Assembly: GCF_017355205.1 (NCBI RefSeq)
Contig: NZ_JADIJK010000027.1
Span: 1 to 64,000, forward strand
Reading direction: 5' to 3'
DNA length: 64,000 nt
Origin: Bacillus sp. SD088
GTDB lineage: Bacteria > Bacillota > Bacilli > Bacillales > Bacillaceae_C
Shown here: one piece after another, positions 45,245 through 53,565 of the stretch
Position numbering within the stretch: position 1 is the first letter of the stretch
Layout: the number at the start of each line of letters is the position of its first letter
Made by a program: the position numbers and the translations under genes
Notes under the pieces: generated by a model
Told to the model about the DNA's origin: nothing
The model's input: only the letters and a program-made list of their open reading frames with translations
Databases searched by the model: none

Positions 45245-45555
45245 AGATTTGTTTAAAGCATTCGGAGTATAAGAACAAAGGCTATGATAAGAAAGAGTAG
45301 CAATCATGTAAACAGACAGAAAGTTACCGGTTGATGAGAGGTGCATGTTGAACGATTGTGAATACATCTTGGAGCTGTGTACCGAACAGGATTTCCTTAG
45401 TAGGCTACTACCGGTTAAGCACCCGTAATCATGTGCTAAAGTATCGTCAAATGACTGTACTTACTAAGATAAGCTATGTGAGTTGCTTATGAATTAAAGG
45501 TGGTAACACGAGATGAATCGTCCTTTTGGTTAATCCAAAAGGGCGTTTTTTTATT
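45245..45555 (+). promoter_or_regulatory. Tyrosine T-box riboswitch
   Basis: A tRNA-sensing leader. The specifier is UAC (Tyr) at 45363-45365, in the characteristic context GUGAA-UAC before UUGGAG. A stem III-like hairpin is AGCAC/GUGCU near 45419-45441. The T-box AAAGGUGGUAACACGAG (45496-45512) leaves UGGU free to pair with the ACCA end of uncharged tRNA-Tyr. The antiterminator pairs AAAGG (45496) with CCUUU (45522) and ACGA with UCGU. The competing terminator is CGTCCTTTTGG / CCAAAAGGGCG (45519-45529, 45535-45545) plus seven T. Uncharged tRNA-Tyr should turn tyrS on. Confidence 0.88.
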
Positions 45556-45614
45556 ATCCTTTGCTTCTTGTAGTACTTGCAATATTAGAAAAAATATTTC
45601 AAGGAGATGTTAGT

Positions 45615-46829
45615 ATGATAGTAAAACCTGAAGAACAATTAAAAATTATTAAGAAAGGTGTTCAAGAAATAGTAAACGAGAAAGAATTACTGGTTAAATT
45701 AAAGAAATCATACCAGTCACAGACTCCGCTTATTATTAAATTAGGGCTTGATCCTTCTGCACCTGATATTCACTTAGGTCATGCAGTTGTATTAAGAAAA
45801 ATAAAACAGATGCAAGATCTAGGTCATAAAGTTGTAATTATTATCGGTGATTTTACAGGTCGTATTGGAGATCCAACAGGAAAAGCAAAAGGTCGACTAG
45901 CTCTAAGTGATCAACAGGTTAAAGCAAATGCAAAAACATACTTTGAACAAATCTTTAAAGTTTTAGATTCAGAAAAAACTTCTGTCCGCTATAACAGTGA
46001 GTGGCTTTCAAAATTAACATTCGAGGAAGTCATTAAATTAGCAGCAACAACATCAGTTGCAAGAATATTAGAACGAGATGATTTCCAAAACAGATATAAT
46101 AATCAAGTACCAATAGGAATTCACGAATTTTTTTATCCACTAATGCAAGCGTACGATTCGGTAGAGATACAAGCGGATATTGAATTAGGTGGTACAGACC
46201 AAACATTTAACATTCTTATGGGCCGTACACTTCAAAAACACTGGGGATTAGAAAAGCAAATTGCCATTTTTATGCCCTTGCTTGAAGGGCTTGATGGTAT
46301 AGAAAAGATGAGTAAAAGTCTTGGAAATTATATCGGAGTATATGAACCGGCAGAAGTAATGTTTAAAAAAGTTATGGAAGTACCAGATAGCCTAATTATT
46401 AAATACTTTGAGCTGGCAACGGATGAGCATCCAGAAGAAATAGAAAACATTAAACCGCTTCTTGAAAAAGGAGTAAATCCAAGAGATATTAAAATTAAAT
46501 TGGCTAAAATCATTACGAATTTATACTGTGGAGAAGAAGAAACGAAAAGAGCGATATCATATTTTGAAACGGCTTTTAGTAAAAAAGAAATACCAGATGA
46601 TATCCCAGAATTATTAATAGAAATTGGTGCAGAAACAGTTGAAGCCATCATCCCACAGCTAATTGAAAAAGGATTCGTAAAGAGTAAAAGCGAATTTATA
46701 CGATTGGTTAAACAAAATGGTGTACAGCTCAATAAAGAAAAAATAAATGTAGATGATTTAGACCGTGTATTAATGAATGAAGAAGTATTACAAATTGGTA
46801 AAAAGCGATTTATACGTTTCATTAAATAA
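45615..46829 (+). CDS. tyrS: Tyrosyl-tRNA synthetase (TyrZ-like)
   Basis: 404 residues, class I synthetase. The HIGH-like motif is DIHLGHAVVL, the tyrosine pocket includes LMQAYDSVEIQADIELGGTDQ, and KMSKS is exact. A C-terminal S4-like RNA-binding domain ends the protein (KSKSEFIRLVKQNGVQLNKEKI). The sequence is closer to the TyrZ type than to the main B. subtilis TyrS, in my recollection. The start is ATG 45615 after AAGGAG; the upstream frame includes terminator sequence. The codons look AT-richer than those of neighbouring genes. Next to nrdJ instead of the lipM/mntR genes of B. subtilis, hinting at an inserted block. Confidence 0.92.
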   Translation: MIVKPEEQLKIIKKGVQEIVNEKELLVKLKKSYQSQTPLIIKLGLDPSAPDIHLGHAVVLRKIKQMQDLGHKVVIIIGDFTGRIGDPTGKAKGRLALSDQQVKANAKTYFEQIFKVLDSEKTSVRYNSEWLSKLTFEEVIKLAATTSVARILERDDFQNRYNNQVPIGIHEFFYPLMQAYDSVEIQADIELGGTDQTFNILMGRTLQKHWGLEKQIAIFMPLLEGLDGIEKMSKSLGNYIGVYEPAEVMFKKVMEVPDSLIIKYFELATDEHPEEIENIKPLLEKGVNPRDIKIKLAKIITNLYCGEEETKRAISYFETAFSKKEIPDDIPELLIEIGAETVEAIIPQLIEKGFVKSKSEFIRLVKQNGVQLNKEKINVDDLDRVLMNEEVLQIGKKRFIRFIK

Positions 46830-46844
46830 TATAGAAATATTTTG

Positions 46845-46883
46845 GAGCGTTAATTGGATATTTCAATATTAACGCTCTTTTTT
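46845..46883 (+). terminator. Terminator after tyrS
   Basis: GAGCGTTAAT / ATTAACGCTC (46845-46854 and 46868-46877), followed by six T. Confidence 0.88.
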
Positions 46884-46929
46884 CTTATTGTACTAAGTTA
46901 CTTTTCTTCTGTAAGACATATAAATGCGC

Positions 46930-46955
46930 TTCAACAATCAGACGTTTTTGTTGAA
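46930..46955. promoter_or_regulatory. Inverted repeat upstream of yqhO
   Basis: TTCAACAA (46930-46937) and TTGTTGAA (46948-46955). The second arm also supplies a weak -35-like TTGTTG with AATAAT 17 bases on, so the dyad may be an operator at the yqhO promoter. No regulator is identified. Confidence 0.35.
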
Positions 46956-47050
46956 AAGTGTATAACATAAAATAATCAAGCCTGTCTTCTGTTCTAAAAA
47001 TGTTTTCCTCTTCTAAAATAATAAAAAGGCGGTAACAGGAGGGGTAGGGA

Positions 47051-47935
47051 ATGAATGTAGATGGCGTCTTTTCAGGTGGTGGGATTAAGGGCTATGCCCT
47101 TATAGGGGCTTACGAGGTTTTGGAAGAAAAGGGCATTAATTTTAACAGATTGGCGGGAACAAGCGCTGGAGCAATCATGGCTACCTTTATAGCGGCTGGT
47201 TATACAAGCAAAGAAATTCTAAAACTCTTGAATGAGACCGAGATTTCCGTTTTTTTAGATCAAAAAAAGACCCTTATTCCCTTTGCCATTTCAAAATGGT
47301 TATGTTTATACTGGCGGATGGGCCTATATCAAGGGAAAGCATTGGAGGAATGGATTCGTCAAACATTAGCGGATAAAGGGGTGTATACGTTTGCGGATTT
47401 ACCTAAGGGGAAGTTAAGACTGATTGCCTCAGATCTTTCATCGGGGAAGCTACTCGTATTACCAGATGACCTTGAGGCATTAGGGATTCCAAAAGAAACA
47501 TTCCCGATTGCTAAGGCTGTAAGAATGAGCTGCGGGCTTCCCTTTTTCTTTGAACCTGTGAAATTACGTTCCCTGTCCGGAAAAAATATTATCGTGGATG
47601 GGGGCTTATTAAGTAATTTCCCGATCTGGTTATTTGATGAAGAGAAAGGGAAGAAAAAGCGTCCTATCCTTGGAATCAAACTTAGCTATCGAGCTGATGA
47701 ACAACCAAAAAGAGAAATAAAAAATGCATTATCATTATTTGAGGCATTATTTAGTACCATGAAAAACGTTCATGATGCGCGCTATATCTCAAGGAGACAT
47801 GAGAAGAACATCATTTTTATCCCGTTAGGCGAGGGTCTAACGACTGAATTTCATTTATCAGATCAAAAAAAAGACGTCCTCGTTGAAACAGGACGTATCA
47901 GAACAAGAGAATTTTTGAAAACTTGGACATATTAG
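47051..47935 (+). CDS. yqhO: Patatin-like phospholipase family protein YqhO
   Basis: 294 residues. The patatin catalytic dyad is visible: oxyanion GGGIKGYAL, nucleophile serine in GTSAGAI, and Asp in VDGGLLSN. These proteins hydrolyse acyl ester bonds of lipids; the natural substrate is unknown. The start ATG 47051 follows AGGAGGGG. In B. subtilis yqhO lies beside mntR, which is missing here. Confidence 0.9.
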   Translation: MNVDGVFSGGGIKGYALIGAYEVLEEKGINFNRLAGTSAGAIMATFIAAGYTSKEILKLLNETEISVFLDQKKTLIPFAISKWLCLYWRMGLYQGKALEEWIRQTLADKGVYTFADLPKGKLRLIASDLSSGKLLVLPDDLEALGIPKETFPIAKAVRMSCGLPFFFEPVKLRSLSGKNIIVDGGLLSNFPIWLFDEEKGKKKRPILGIKLSYRADEQPKREIKNALSLFEALFSTMKNVHDARYISRRHEKNIIFIPLGEGLTTEFHLSDQKKDVLVETGRIRTREFLKTWTY

Positions 47936-47939
47936 TTGA

Positions 47940-48290
47940 TTAAAAAATAGCACGGTCTTTTTTCTTCCCTTTTTTTCCCTCAATCACTGTTAAATGGGCT
48001 GTAGACTTTTTGCGAAGCGGTCTTTTTGTAGACTTATTTGTATGAGCACTTTTCCTTGGCTGCTCATACTTTTTTCTCGAGAATTTAGCTGCTTTCGCGT
48101 AAGATCTATTTTCTTTATAACCGTTCTTTCTCCTCATAAAAGCACGAATAACAAGAAAAATAATTCCTGCAATGAGAACCGTGACAAACAGCTGAAGAAA
48201 TAGACTGGCAGGATTATAATAAAGCCAGGTACCTAATCCAATAAGAGCAGCGATGATAATTCCACCAAATAACCAATTCCGTATGATCAA
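47940..48290 (-). CDS. yqhP: YqhP-like membrane protein with basic tail
   Basis: 116 residues: two hydrophobic segments (LFGGIIIAALIGLGTWLYY and FLQLFVTVLIAGIIFLVI), then a very basic, probably cytosolic tail (RKKYEQPRKSAHTNKSTKRPLRKK...). Function is unknown. The start is TTG 48290 after GAGGAGGTG on the minus strand; the longer frame to 48407 overlaps yqhR upstream sequence without a ribosome binding site. Confidence 0.78.
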   Translation of the reverse strand: MIIRNWLFGGIIIAALIGLGTWLYYNPASLFLQLFVTVLIAGIIFLVIRAFMRRKNGYKENRSYAKAAKFSRKKYEQPRKSAHTNKSTKRPLRKKSTAHLTVIEGKKGKKKDRAIF

Positions 48291-48536
48291 GAATGCCACC
48301 TCCTCGGGAGTATTGAACAGTATTCCCAAAAAGAAAACCAAATATACTATTTTGAACGTTAATAGAATAGATGTTAATTCATTTTCCACTGGAAACCAAT
48401 AATGCAAACAATCATTCTTCTAGAAAATCAAGATTCGCTTAAAAGGCTTCATCTATATCTTACTAAAAAAATAAAAATTTCACCAGTTATAAATGTAACA
48501 GCCGAAAATGGGCAAGATAATGCTGAGGTGAGAATT

Positions 48537-49025
48537 GTGCGCAATAGAGAATATAACACGCAATATTATATGTCATTAACGCAATTGTCGATTTATACAG
48601 GCTTTGTTGCAGGTGCTGGAGGGACTTTATTATGCTTTGCCGCTCATTACTTTCATTTTACCGAGATTAAGCCATCATTTATATTAATGATTTTTAACGG
48701 AGATTGGAAAGATGGCTGGCTGGGGATCTTGATATCTTGTTTAATATATGGGTTGATTTCAATAGCGGTGGCGAGTGGCTATTATGCTTTATTGAAAACT
48801 AAGCGATCGATTATATGGGGAGGAGTTTACGGAGCGGCACTTTTTTGTCTTGTTTTTTTAGTCTTCTATCCTGTTATTCCCACCATTCAGTTTATTACGA
48901 ACTATAATATCATGACGATTCTAACGGAAGCGAGCTTTTTTATTTTGTATGGAATTTTTATTGGCTATTCGATTTCATATGAGTATAATGAACAACAATA
49001 CTGGAAGAAAGTTGAATCTCATTGA
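48537..49025 (+). CDS. yqhR: YqhR family membrane protein
   Basis: 162 residues with four to five hydrophobic segments (IYTGFVAGAGGTLLCFAAHYF, GILISCLIYGLISIAVASGYY, WGGVYGAALFCLVFLVFYPV, ASFFILYGIFIGYSISYEY). Function is unknown. I chose GTG 48537 after GAGGTGAG. The frame extends upstream to 48402, but that part is not family-like. The 5' neighbour is divergent yqhP; yqhQ of B. subtilis is absent. Confidence 0.78.
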   Translation: MRNREYNTQYYMSLTQLSIYTGFVAGAGGTLLCFAAHYFHFTEIKPSFILMIFNGDWKDGWLGILISCLIYGLISIAVASGYYALLKTKRSIIWGGVYGAALFCLVFLVFYPVIPTIQFITNYNIMTILTEASFFILYGIFIGYSISYEYNEQQYWKKVESH

Positions 49026-49108
49026 CCCTACACTATAACTAGATGCTGGTTGGCTTTTTATGGTAAAATGTGTTTGCGAAAGGATTTTGATTTTTGGGTG
49101 GGAGAAAA

Positions 49109-49552
49109 ATGAAAATACTCGTTTTAAATGGCCCTAACTTAAATATGTTGGGAAAAAGGGAACCCGATATTTATGGGACAGATTCGTTAGCTAAATTGGA
49201 AGAAAACTTACATCAATTGTGTCAAAAAGAAAGCATGGAAATCGATCTGTTCCAATCTAATTATGAGGGTGCCATTCTTGATGAATTACATGCAGCAGAA
49301 AACAAAGGATATGCAGGCATTATTATGAATCCAGGTGCGTTTACACACTATAGTATTGCCCTGAGAGACGGAATTGCCACTATTGATTTACCAGTGATCG
49401 AAGTGCATATCTCAAATGTTTATGCTAGAGAGGAATTTAGAAGTAAATCAGTAACTGCCCCTGTATCTATTGGCCAAATTACGGGTTTAGGACTATATGG
49501 TTATGAATTAGCACTTCTAGCTTTAAAGCAATACATACAAGGGAGAGGGTAA
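49109..49552 (+). CDS. aroQ: 3-dehydroquinate dehydratase, type II
   Basis: 147 residues, third step of the shikimate pathway. The type II signatures are present: LVLNGPNLNMLGKREPDIYG (lid and active-site Tyr), NPGAFTHYSIALRD, and EVHISNVYAREEFR (catalytic His). The start is ATG 49109 after GGTGGGAG. It is followed at one base by yqhT, so they form one unit. Confidence 0.95.
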   Translation: MKILVLNGPNLNMLGKREPDIYGTDSLAKLEENLHQLCQKESMEIDLFQSNYEGAILDELHAAENKGYAGIIMNPGAFTHYSIALRDGIATIDLPVIEVHISNVYAREEFRSKSVTAPVSIGQITGLGLYGYELALLALKQYIQGRG

Positions 49553-49553
49553 A

Positions 49554-50615
49554 ATGAGTAAGTTAGATAAAATCCGTTCGTCTTTTCAATCACTGGGAAT
49601 TGATGGCATGTTTGTGACAAGTCCATATAATGTACGCTATATGACGAACTTCACAGGAACAGCTGGTTTAGCTTTAATTTCACAGGACCGAGCCATCTTT
49701 ATTACTGATTTTCGATATGCGGAACAAGCTCAAAATCAGGCACAAGAATATGAGATTTCTATTCATTCAGGACCGATTATGGATGAGGTGGCAGCGAAAG
49801 TAAAAGAGCTAGGTATAACAAAATTAGGATTTGAACAAGATTATATGTCTTATTCTACTTGGACTCAATACGACCAAGCTGTTTCTGCAGAATTTGTCCC
49901 TGTTTCGAATTTGATGGAAAATATGCGGTTAATTAAGACGAATGATGAAATCGCTAAAATTAAAGAAGCAGCAGACATAGCGGATGCGGCCTTTAAACAC
50001 ATCCTTGATTTTATAAAACCTGGAAAAACCGAATTAGAAGTATCGAATGAATTAGAGTTTTTTATGAGAAAATGTGGAGCCACCTCTTCATCCTTCGACA
50101 TTATTGTCGCTTCTGGAAAAAGATCTTCTATGCCACATGGTGTTGCCAGTGATAAAGAGATTGAAAAGGGAGATTTTGTGACAATGGATTATGGTGCCCT
50201 CCATAAAGGGTATGTGTCTGATATTACTCGCACGATTTCGGTGGGAGAGCCAGCTGCTACTTTAAAAGAAATTTATGATGTGACATTAGAAGCGCAATTA
50301 CGAGCAATGGAACAAATTAAACCAGGGATGACTGGTATCGAAGCGGATGCGATTGCCAGAGACTATATCACGGAAAAAGGATATGGAGACTATTTTGGGC
50401 ATTCTCTCGGCCATGGAATTGGATTAGAGGTACATGAAGGACCAGGGCTTTCTAAACGGTCTAAGATTACACTGCAACCGGGTATGGTGGTGACAGTCGA
50501 ACCAGGAATCTATCTTCCGGATGTAGGCGGTGTACGTATTGAGGATGATACCTTGATCACTGAAAAAGGAAACGAAGCCCTTACCCATTCAACGAAAGAT
50601 TTAATTATACTTTAA
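49554..50615 (+). CDS. yqhT: Xaa-Pro dipeptidase / aminopeptidase P family YqhT
   Basis: 353 residues, M24 metallopeptidase. A creatinase-like N-terminal domain precedes a pita-bread catalytic domain. Metal ligands: VTMDYGALHKGYVSDITRT (two Asp), FGHSLGHGIGLEVHE (His), VVTVEPGIY (Glu) and VRIEDDTLIT (Glu). It removes residues from peptides with proline in second position. The ribosome binding site GGGAGAGGG lies in the end of aroQ. Confidence 0.94.
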   Translation: MSKLDKIRSSFQSLGIDGMFVTSPYNVRYMTNFTGTAGLALISQDRAIFITDFRYAEQAQNQAQEYEISIHSGPIMDEVAAKVKELGITKLGFEQDYMSYSTWTQYDQAVSAEFVPVSNLMENMRLIKTNDEIAKIKEAADIADAAFKHILDFIKPGKTELEVSNELEFFMRKCGATSSSFDIIVASGKRSSMPHGVASDKEIEKGDFVTMDYGALHKGYVSDITRTISVGEPAATLKEIYDVTLEAQLRAMEQIKPGMTGIEADAIARDYITEKGYGDYFGHSLGHGIGLEVHEGPGLSKRSKITLQPGMVVTVEPGIYLPDVGGVRIEDDTLITEKGNEALTHSTKDLIIL

Positions 50616-50620
50616 TAAAA

Positions 50621-50998
50621 GTTCAAAAAGTCCGGTAAAAATGACCTGCGGGATAAAGGGTCTTCGATAATTACCGACACGTCCTGTGTTGAACGTCGAA
50701 GTTAGCATACACGTGCAAGTTCGCTTGGTTTGCTTCTCTGCTCTGCACCTTTGGAAAGAATATCACTTTTCCTAGGTGCGATGCGGATTCGAGGAAGTTT
50801 TCCTTGTGCCCTTGCATCAAGGAAAGGAACTTCTACTAATACCGTCCACGTCCTGTGGGCAACGTAGAAGTCAGCACTTCCTGCGCAAGTCTGCCTTGAA
50901 CTTTCTCGACGTACAGGATGTACTAGTGTCGGGCGTTAGCGATTGACGTCAGCTCTTTTATCCGACATGGTCTTTTTTATCCTCCTTTTTGAACACAT
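50621..50998. repeat. R4 repeat, copy 2 (378 bp)
   Basis: Starts GTTCAAAAAGTCCGG and ends CCTCCTTTTTGAAC, inverted ends. The interior is a chain of palindromic segments: CCGACACGTCCTGTG near 50677, CCACGTCCTGTGGGC near 50846, ACGTACAGGATGTAC near 50909, and GGAAGTTTTCC facing GGAAAGGAACTTC. This fills the whole gap between yqhT and efp. No gene seen. Confidence 0.82.
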
Positions 50999-51022
50999 AT
51001 TTTAAGATTTGGAGGAATAAAG

Positions 51023-51580
51023 ATGATTTCAGTAAATGATTTTCGTACAGGACTTACAATTGAAACAGATGGAGGGATTTGGCGTGTGATTGATTTTCAA
51101 CACGTGAAACCTGGAAAAGGAGCTGCTTTTGTAAGATCGAAGTTACGGAATTTACGCACTGGTGCGATTCAAGAAAAGACATTCCGTGCTGGTGAAAAGG
51201 TAGAAAGAGCACAAATTGATAATAAAACAATGCAGTATCTTTATGCTAATGGGGATATGCATGTGTTCATGGATAATGAAACCTATGAACAAATTGAATT
51301 ACCAGAAGCGCAAATTGAATATGAATTGCAATTCCTAAAGGAAAACATGGAAGTTCATCTTATCATGTATCAAGGGGAAACATTAGGTGTTGATTTACCA
51401 AATACAGTCGAACTTGAGGTGAGTGAAACAGAACCAGGTATAAAAGGGGATACAGCCTCTGGTGGTTCGAAGCCGGCAACATTAGAAACAGGTCTAACGG
51501 TCCAAGTCCCTTTCTTTGTCAACACGGGAGATCGTCTAGTTATTAATACATCTGATGCAAGCTATGTTTCGCGAGCATAA
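51023..51580 (+). CDS. efp: Elongation factor P
   Basis: 185 residues; rescues ribosomes stalled at polyproline. Three beta-barrel domains. The N-terminal KOW-like domain has [19 protein letters not shown], where the modified Lys lies in the PGKG loop. The C-terminal OB domain has [24 protein letters not shown]. The start ATG 51023 follows TTGGAGG. The promoter must lie within or near repeat R4. Confidence 0.97.
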   Translation: MISVNDFRTGLTIETDGGIWRVIDFQHVKPGKGAAFVRSKLRNLRTGAIQEKTFRAGEKVERAQIDNKTMQYLYANGDMHVFMDNETYEQIELPEAQIEYELQFLKENMEVHLIMYQGETLGVDLPNTVELEVSETEPGIKGDTASGGSKPATLETGLTVQVPFFVNTGDRLVINTSDASYVSRA

Positions 51581-51643
51581 ACGAACTATTTTTAAGGGTG
51601 CTGAAATTTTTTCTGATTGTTAAACAGAATAAGCTATGACAGT

Positions 51644-51690
51644 AAAAAACGACTCTAACATTCGAAATGTGAATGTAGAGTCGTTTTTTT
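51644..51690 (+). terminator. Terminator after efp
   Basis: An ~18-bp stem between AAAAAACGACTCTAACATTC (51644-51663) and its complement (51671-51689), ending in seven T. Confidence 0.88.
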
Positions 51691-51711
51691 GTTTTTTTCT
51701 AAGAGGTTATT

Positions 51712-51739
51712 TCATATTTAGAGACAAGCTGAATACATA
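51712..51739 (+). promoter_or_regulatory. SigE-type promoter of the spoIIIA operon
   Basis: TCATATT (51712-51718) fits the sigma-E -35 consensus KMATATT exactly. AATACATA (51732-51739), 13 bases on, fits the -10 core (ATACA). The operon is known to be sigma-E-controlled in the mother cell. Confidence 0.65.
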
Positions 51740-51772
51740 TTAGTTAGAGGATTGATAGAGGGGGAGGAACAA

Positions 51773-52702
51773 ATGAGAGCTGTGTTGCAAATGATGCCTC
51801 GCCGAATCAGTGATTTAATCACTCAGCTTCCTAGTCACATATGGAATGAGATGGAGGAAATTAGACTACGGATTGGGAAACAAGTGGAAGTAGCTGCTAA
51901 AGGACAACCTCATTTTCTTTCCTATATATTTACAAAAGAAGATGCTGAGCAATTTATTGCAAAGCTAGCCAATCATTCATTTTATACACTGGATGAAGAA
52001 TTAAAAAAGGGATATGTCACCATTGATGGTGGCCATCGAATAGGATTAGCTGGAAAAGTCATTCTTGAAAACAGTCATGTGAAGGCGATCCGCCATCTAG
52101 CCTCATTTAATATTCGTATCGCAAGGGAGAAAATTGGTGTTGCCGAAAAATATTTGCCATTTTTGTATCAAGAAAACTGGAAAAACACCATGATTATTGG
52201 TGCGCCGCAAACAGGAAAGACGACTTTATTAAGAGATATAGCTCGGATGATCTCAACTGGTTCATCCCATCAAAAGCTTACTGCGAAAAAAGTTGGTATT
52301 GTGGATGAGCGCTCAGAAATTGCCGGTTGTGTGCATGGAATTCCGCAACTTCAATTTGGTCCAAGGATCGATGTATTAGATGCGTGTCCTAAAGCAGAAG
52401 GGATGATGATGCTCATACGTTCGATGAGTCCGGATGTATTAGTTGTAGATGAAATTGGTCGAGAAGAAGATCAATTAGCGATTATGGAAGCAGTCAATGC
52501 CGGGATTGCCTTAATGATGACAACCCATGGTCACTCCTTTGAGGAAGTGAGGAAAAGGCCATTGCTTCAGAAGATTATTGATTCACAAGTATTTGAACGA
52601 TTTATTGAATTGTCTCGTATAGACGGTCCTGGAACGATTGCAGCGATTAAGGATATCAAAGGGCAACCAATTAGAATTCCGGAGCTGGTCCATCATGTTT
52701 AA
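51773..52702 (+). CDS. spoIIIAA: Stage III sporulation protein AA (secretion ATPase)
   Basis: 309 residues; the ATPase of the SpoIIIA-SpoIIQ channel that feeds the forespore. Walker A is IIGAPQTGKTTLL, an Arg-rich segment follows (VDERSEIAGC), and Walker B is DVLVVDEIG. The start is ATG 51773 after GGGGGAGG. The stop overlaps spoIIIAB by eight bases. Confidence 0.95.
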   Translation: MRAVLQMMPRRISDLITQLPSHIWNEMEEIRLRIGKQVEVAAKGQPHFLSYIFTKEDAEQFIAKLANHSFYTLDEELKKGYVTIDGGHRIGLAGKVILENSHVKAIRHLASFNIRIAREKIGVAEKYLPFLYQENWKNTMIIGAPQTGKTTLLRDIARMISTGSSHQKLTAKKVGIVDERSEIAGCVHGIPQLQFGPRIDVLDACPKAEGMMMLIRSMSPDVLVVDEIGREEDQLAIMEAVNAGIALMMTTHGHSFEEVRKRPLLQKIIDSQVFERFIELSRIDGPGTIAAIKDIKGQPIRIPELVHHV

Positions 52703-53210
52703 ATTGATCGGCTCTCTCCTCATCTTAGCTGCCACAACTTTTATTGGATTTGAAATAGCAAGAAGATTAAGCGTGAGACCGAAACAAATTCAATTGTTTG
52801 CGGCTTCCCTTGAAACATTAGAGACGGAGATCATGTATGGTCATACTCCACTTGGCGAGGCATGTATGAAAATATCAAAGCAGCTACCTAATCCAATTTG
52901 TGTTCATTACGAAAGGTTTGCTCATTTTCTGGAGAAAGAAGAAATAACCGTTTATCAGGCATGGGAAGAGGCATTAAAAGAAGCATGGAAACAAACAGTC
53001 TTAAAGCAAAATGAATTTGAAATCCTTCAACAATTTGGTGCTAATCTTGGGAAGCATGATCGTGAGTCTCAGCAAAAGCAAATTATCTTAACACTGAATC
53101 ATTTAGGTAGAGAAGAAAAGGAAGCAAGGGAGAAACAAAAAACTTACGAAAAAATGTCCAGGAATTTAGGAGTCTTGGTTGGAATGCTCATAATTATTTT
53201 ATTGATATAA
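52695..53210 (+). CDS. spoIIIAB: Stage III sporulation protein AB
   Basis: 171 residues. An N-terminal membrane segment (LIGSLLILAATTFIGFEIA) is followed by a helical cytoplasmic domain, as in GspF-like proteins, and a C-terminal hydrophobic end (LGVLVGMLIIILLI). The start is ATG 52695 inside spoIIIAA. Separated from spoIIIAC by 130 bases that contain an R3 repeat. Confidence 0.92.
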   Translation: MFKLIGSLLILAATTFIGFEIARRLSVRPKQIQLFAASLETLETEIMYGHTPLGEACMKISKQLPNPICVHYERFAHFLEKEEITVYQAWEEALKEAWKQTVLKQNEFEILQQFGANLGKHDRESQQKQIILTLNHLGREEKEAREKQKTYEKMSRNLGVLVGMLIIILLI

Positions 53211-53239
53211 CGGTTAATTTCTAGTGCTAGAGCTGGATT

Positions 53240-53326
53240 AGGGCTGTGATCTCCCGTATATATACTACTATGCTTTTTCATGAACTCTTGAAATGGGGGC
53301 TTACTACCCGTAAATGCGGGATAAAT
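53240..53326 (-). repeat. R3 repeat, copy D, inside the spoIIIA operon
   Basis: Contains GGGCTGTGATCTCCC, AACTCTTGAAATGGGGGC and ends AAATGCGGGATAAA, in the orientation of copy B. It lies between spoIIIAB and spoIIIAC, and the new ribosome binding site TAGGAGG begins right at its end. Confidence 0.72.
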
Positions 53327-53340
53327 AGGAGGTTACGAGA

Positions 53341-53544
53341 ATGGGCATAGAGGTAGATGTCATCTTCAAAATTGCTGGAGTCGGCATCGTTGTTGCTTTT
53401 TTGCATACGATCCTTGACCAGGTGGGAAAAAAAGAATATGCCCAGTGGGTCACTTTGTTTGGTTTTATTTATATCTTATTCATGGTTGTGACAATCGTTG
53501 ACGGGCTTTTTCAGAAAATCCGTTCGGTGTTTTTATTTCAGTGA
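53341..53544 (+). CDS. spoIIIAC: Stage III sporulation protein AC
   Basis: 67 residues with two transmembrane helices (VIFKIAGVGIVVAFLHTIL and WVTLFGFIYILFMVVTIVDGLF). Part of the mother-cell membrane channel. The ribosome binding site TAGGAGG lies before ATG 53341. Confidence 0.94.
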   Translation: MGIEVDVIFKIAGVGIVVAFLHTILDQVGKKEYAQWVTLFGFIYILFMVVTIVDGLFQKIRSVFLFQ

Positions 53545-53565
53545 TAGGGGGAGTCCGTCATTGTT

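Noticed and set aside
48402-48536. N-terminal 45 codons of the longest yqhR frame
   Set aside because: No ribosome binding site at ATG 48402, which lies in the divergent yqhP upstream region. GTG 48537 follows GAGGTGAG and leaves a normal membrane protein.
50621-50998. CRISPR array or structured riboswitch upstream of efp
   Set aside because: Palindromic units differ in length and spacing, there are no constant repeats with unique spacers, and the same element lies before unrelated genes.
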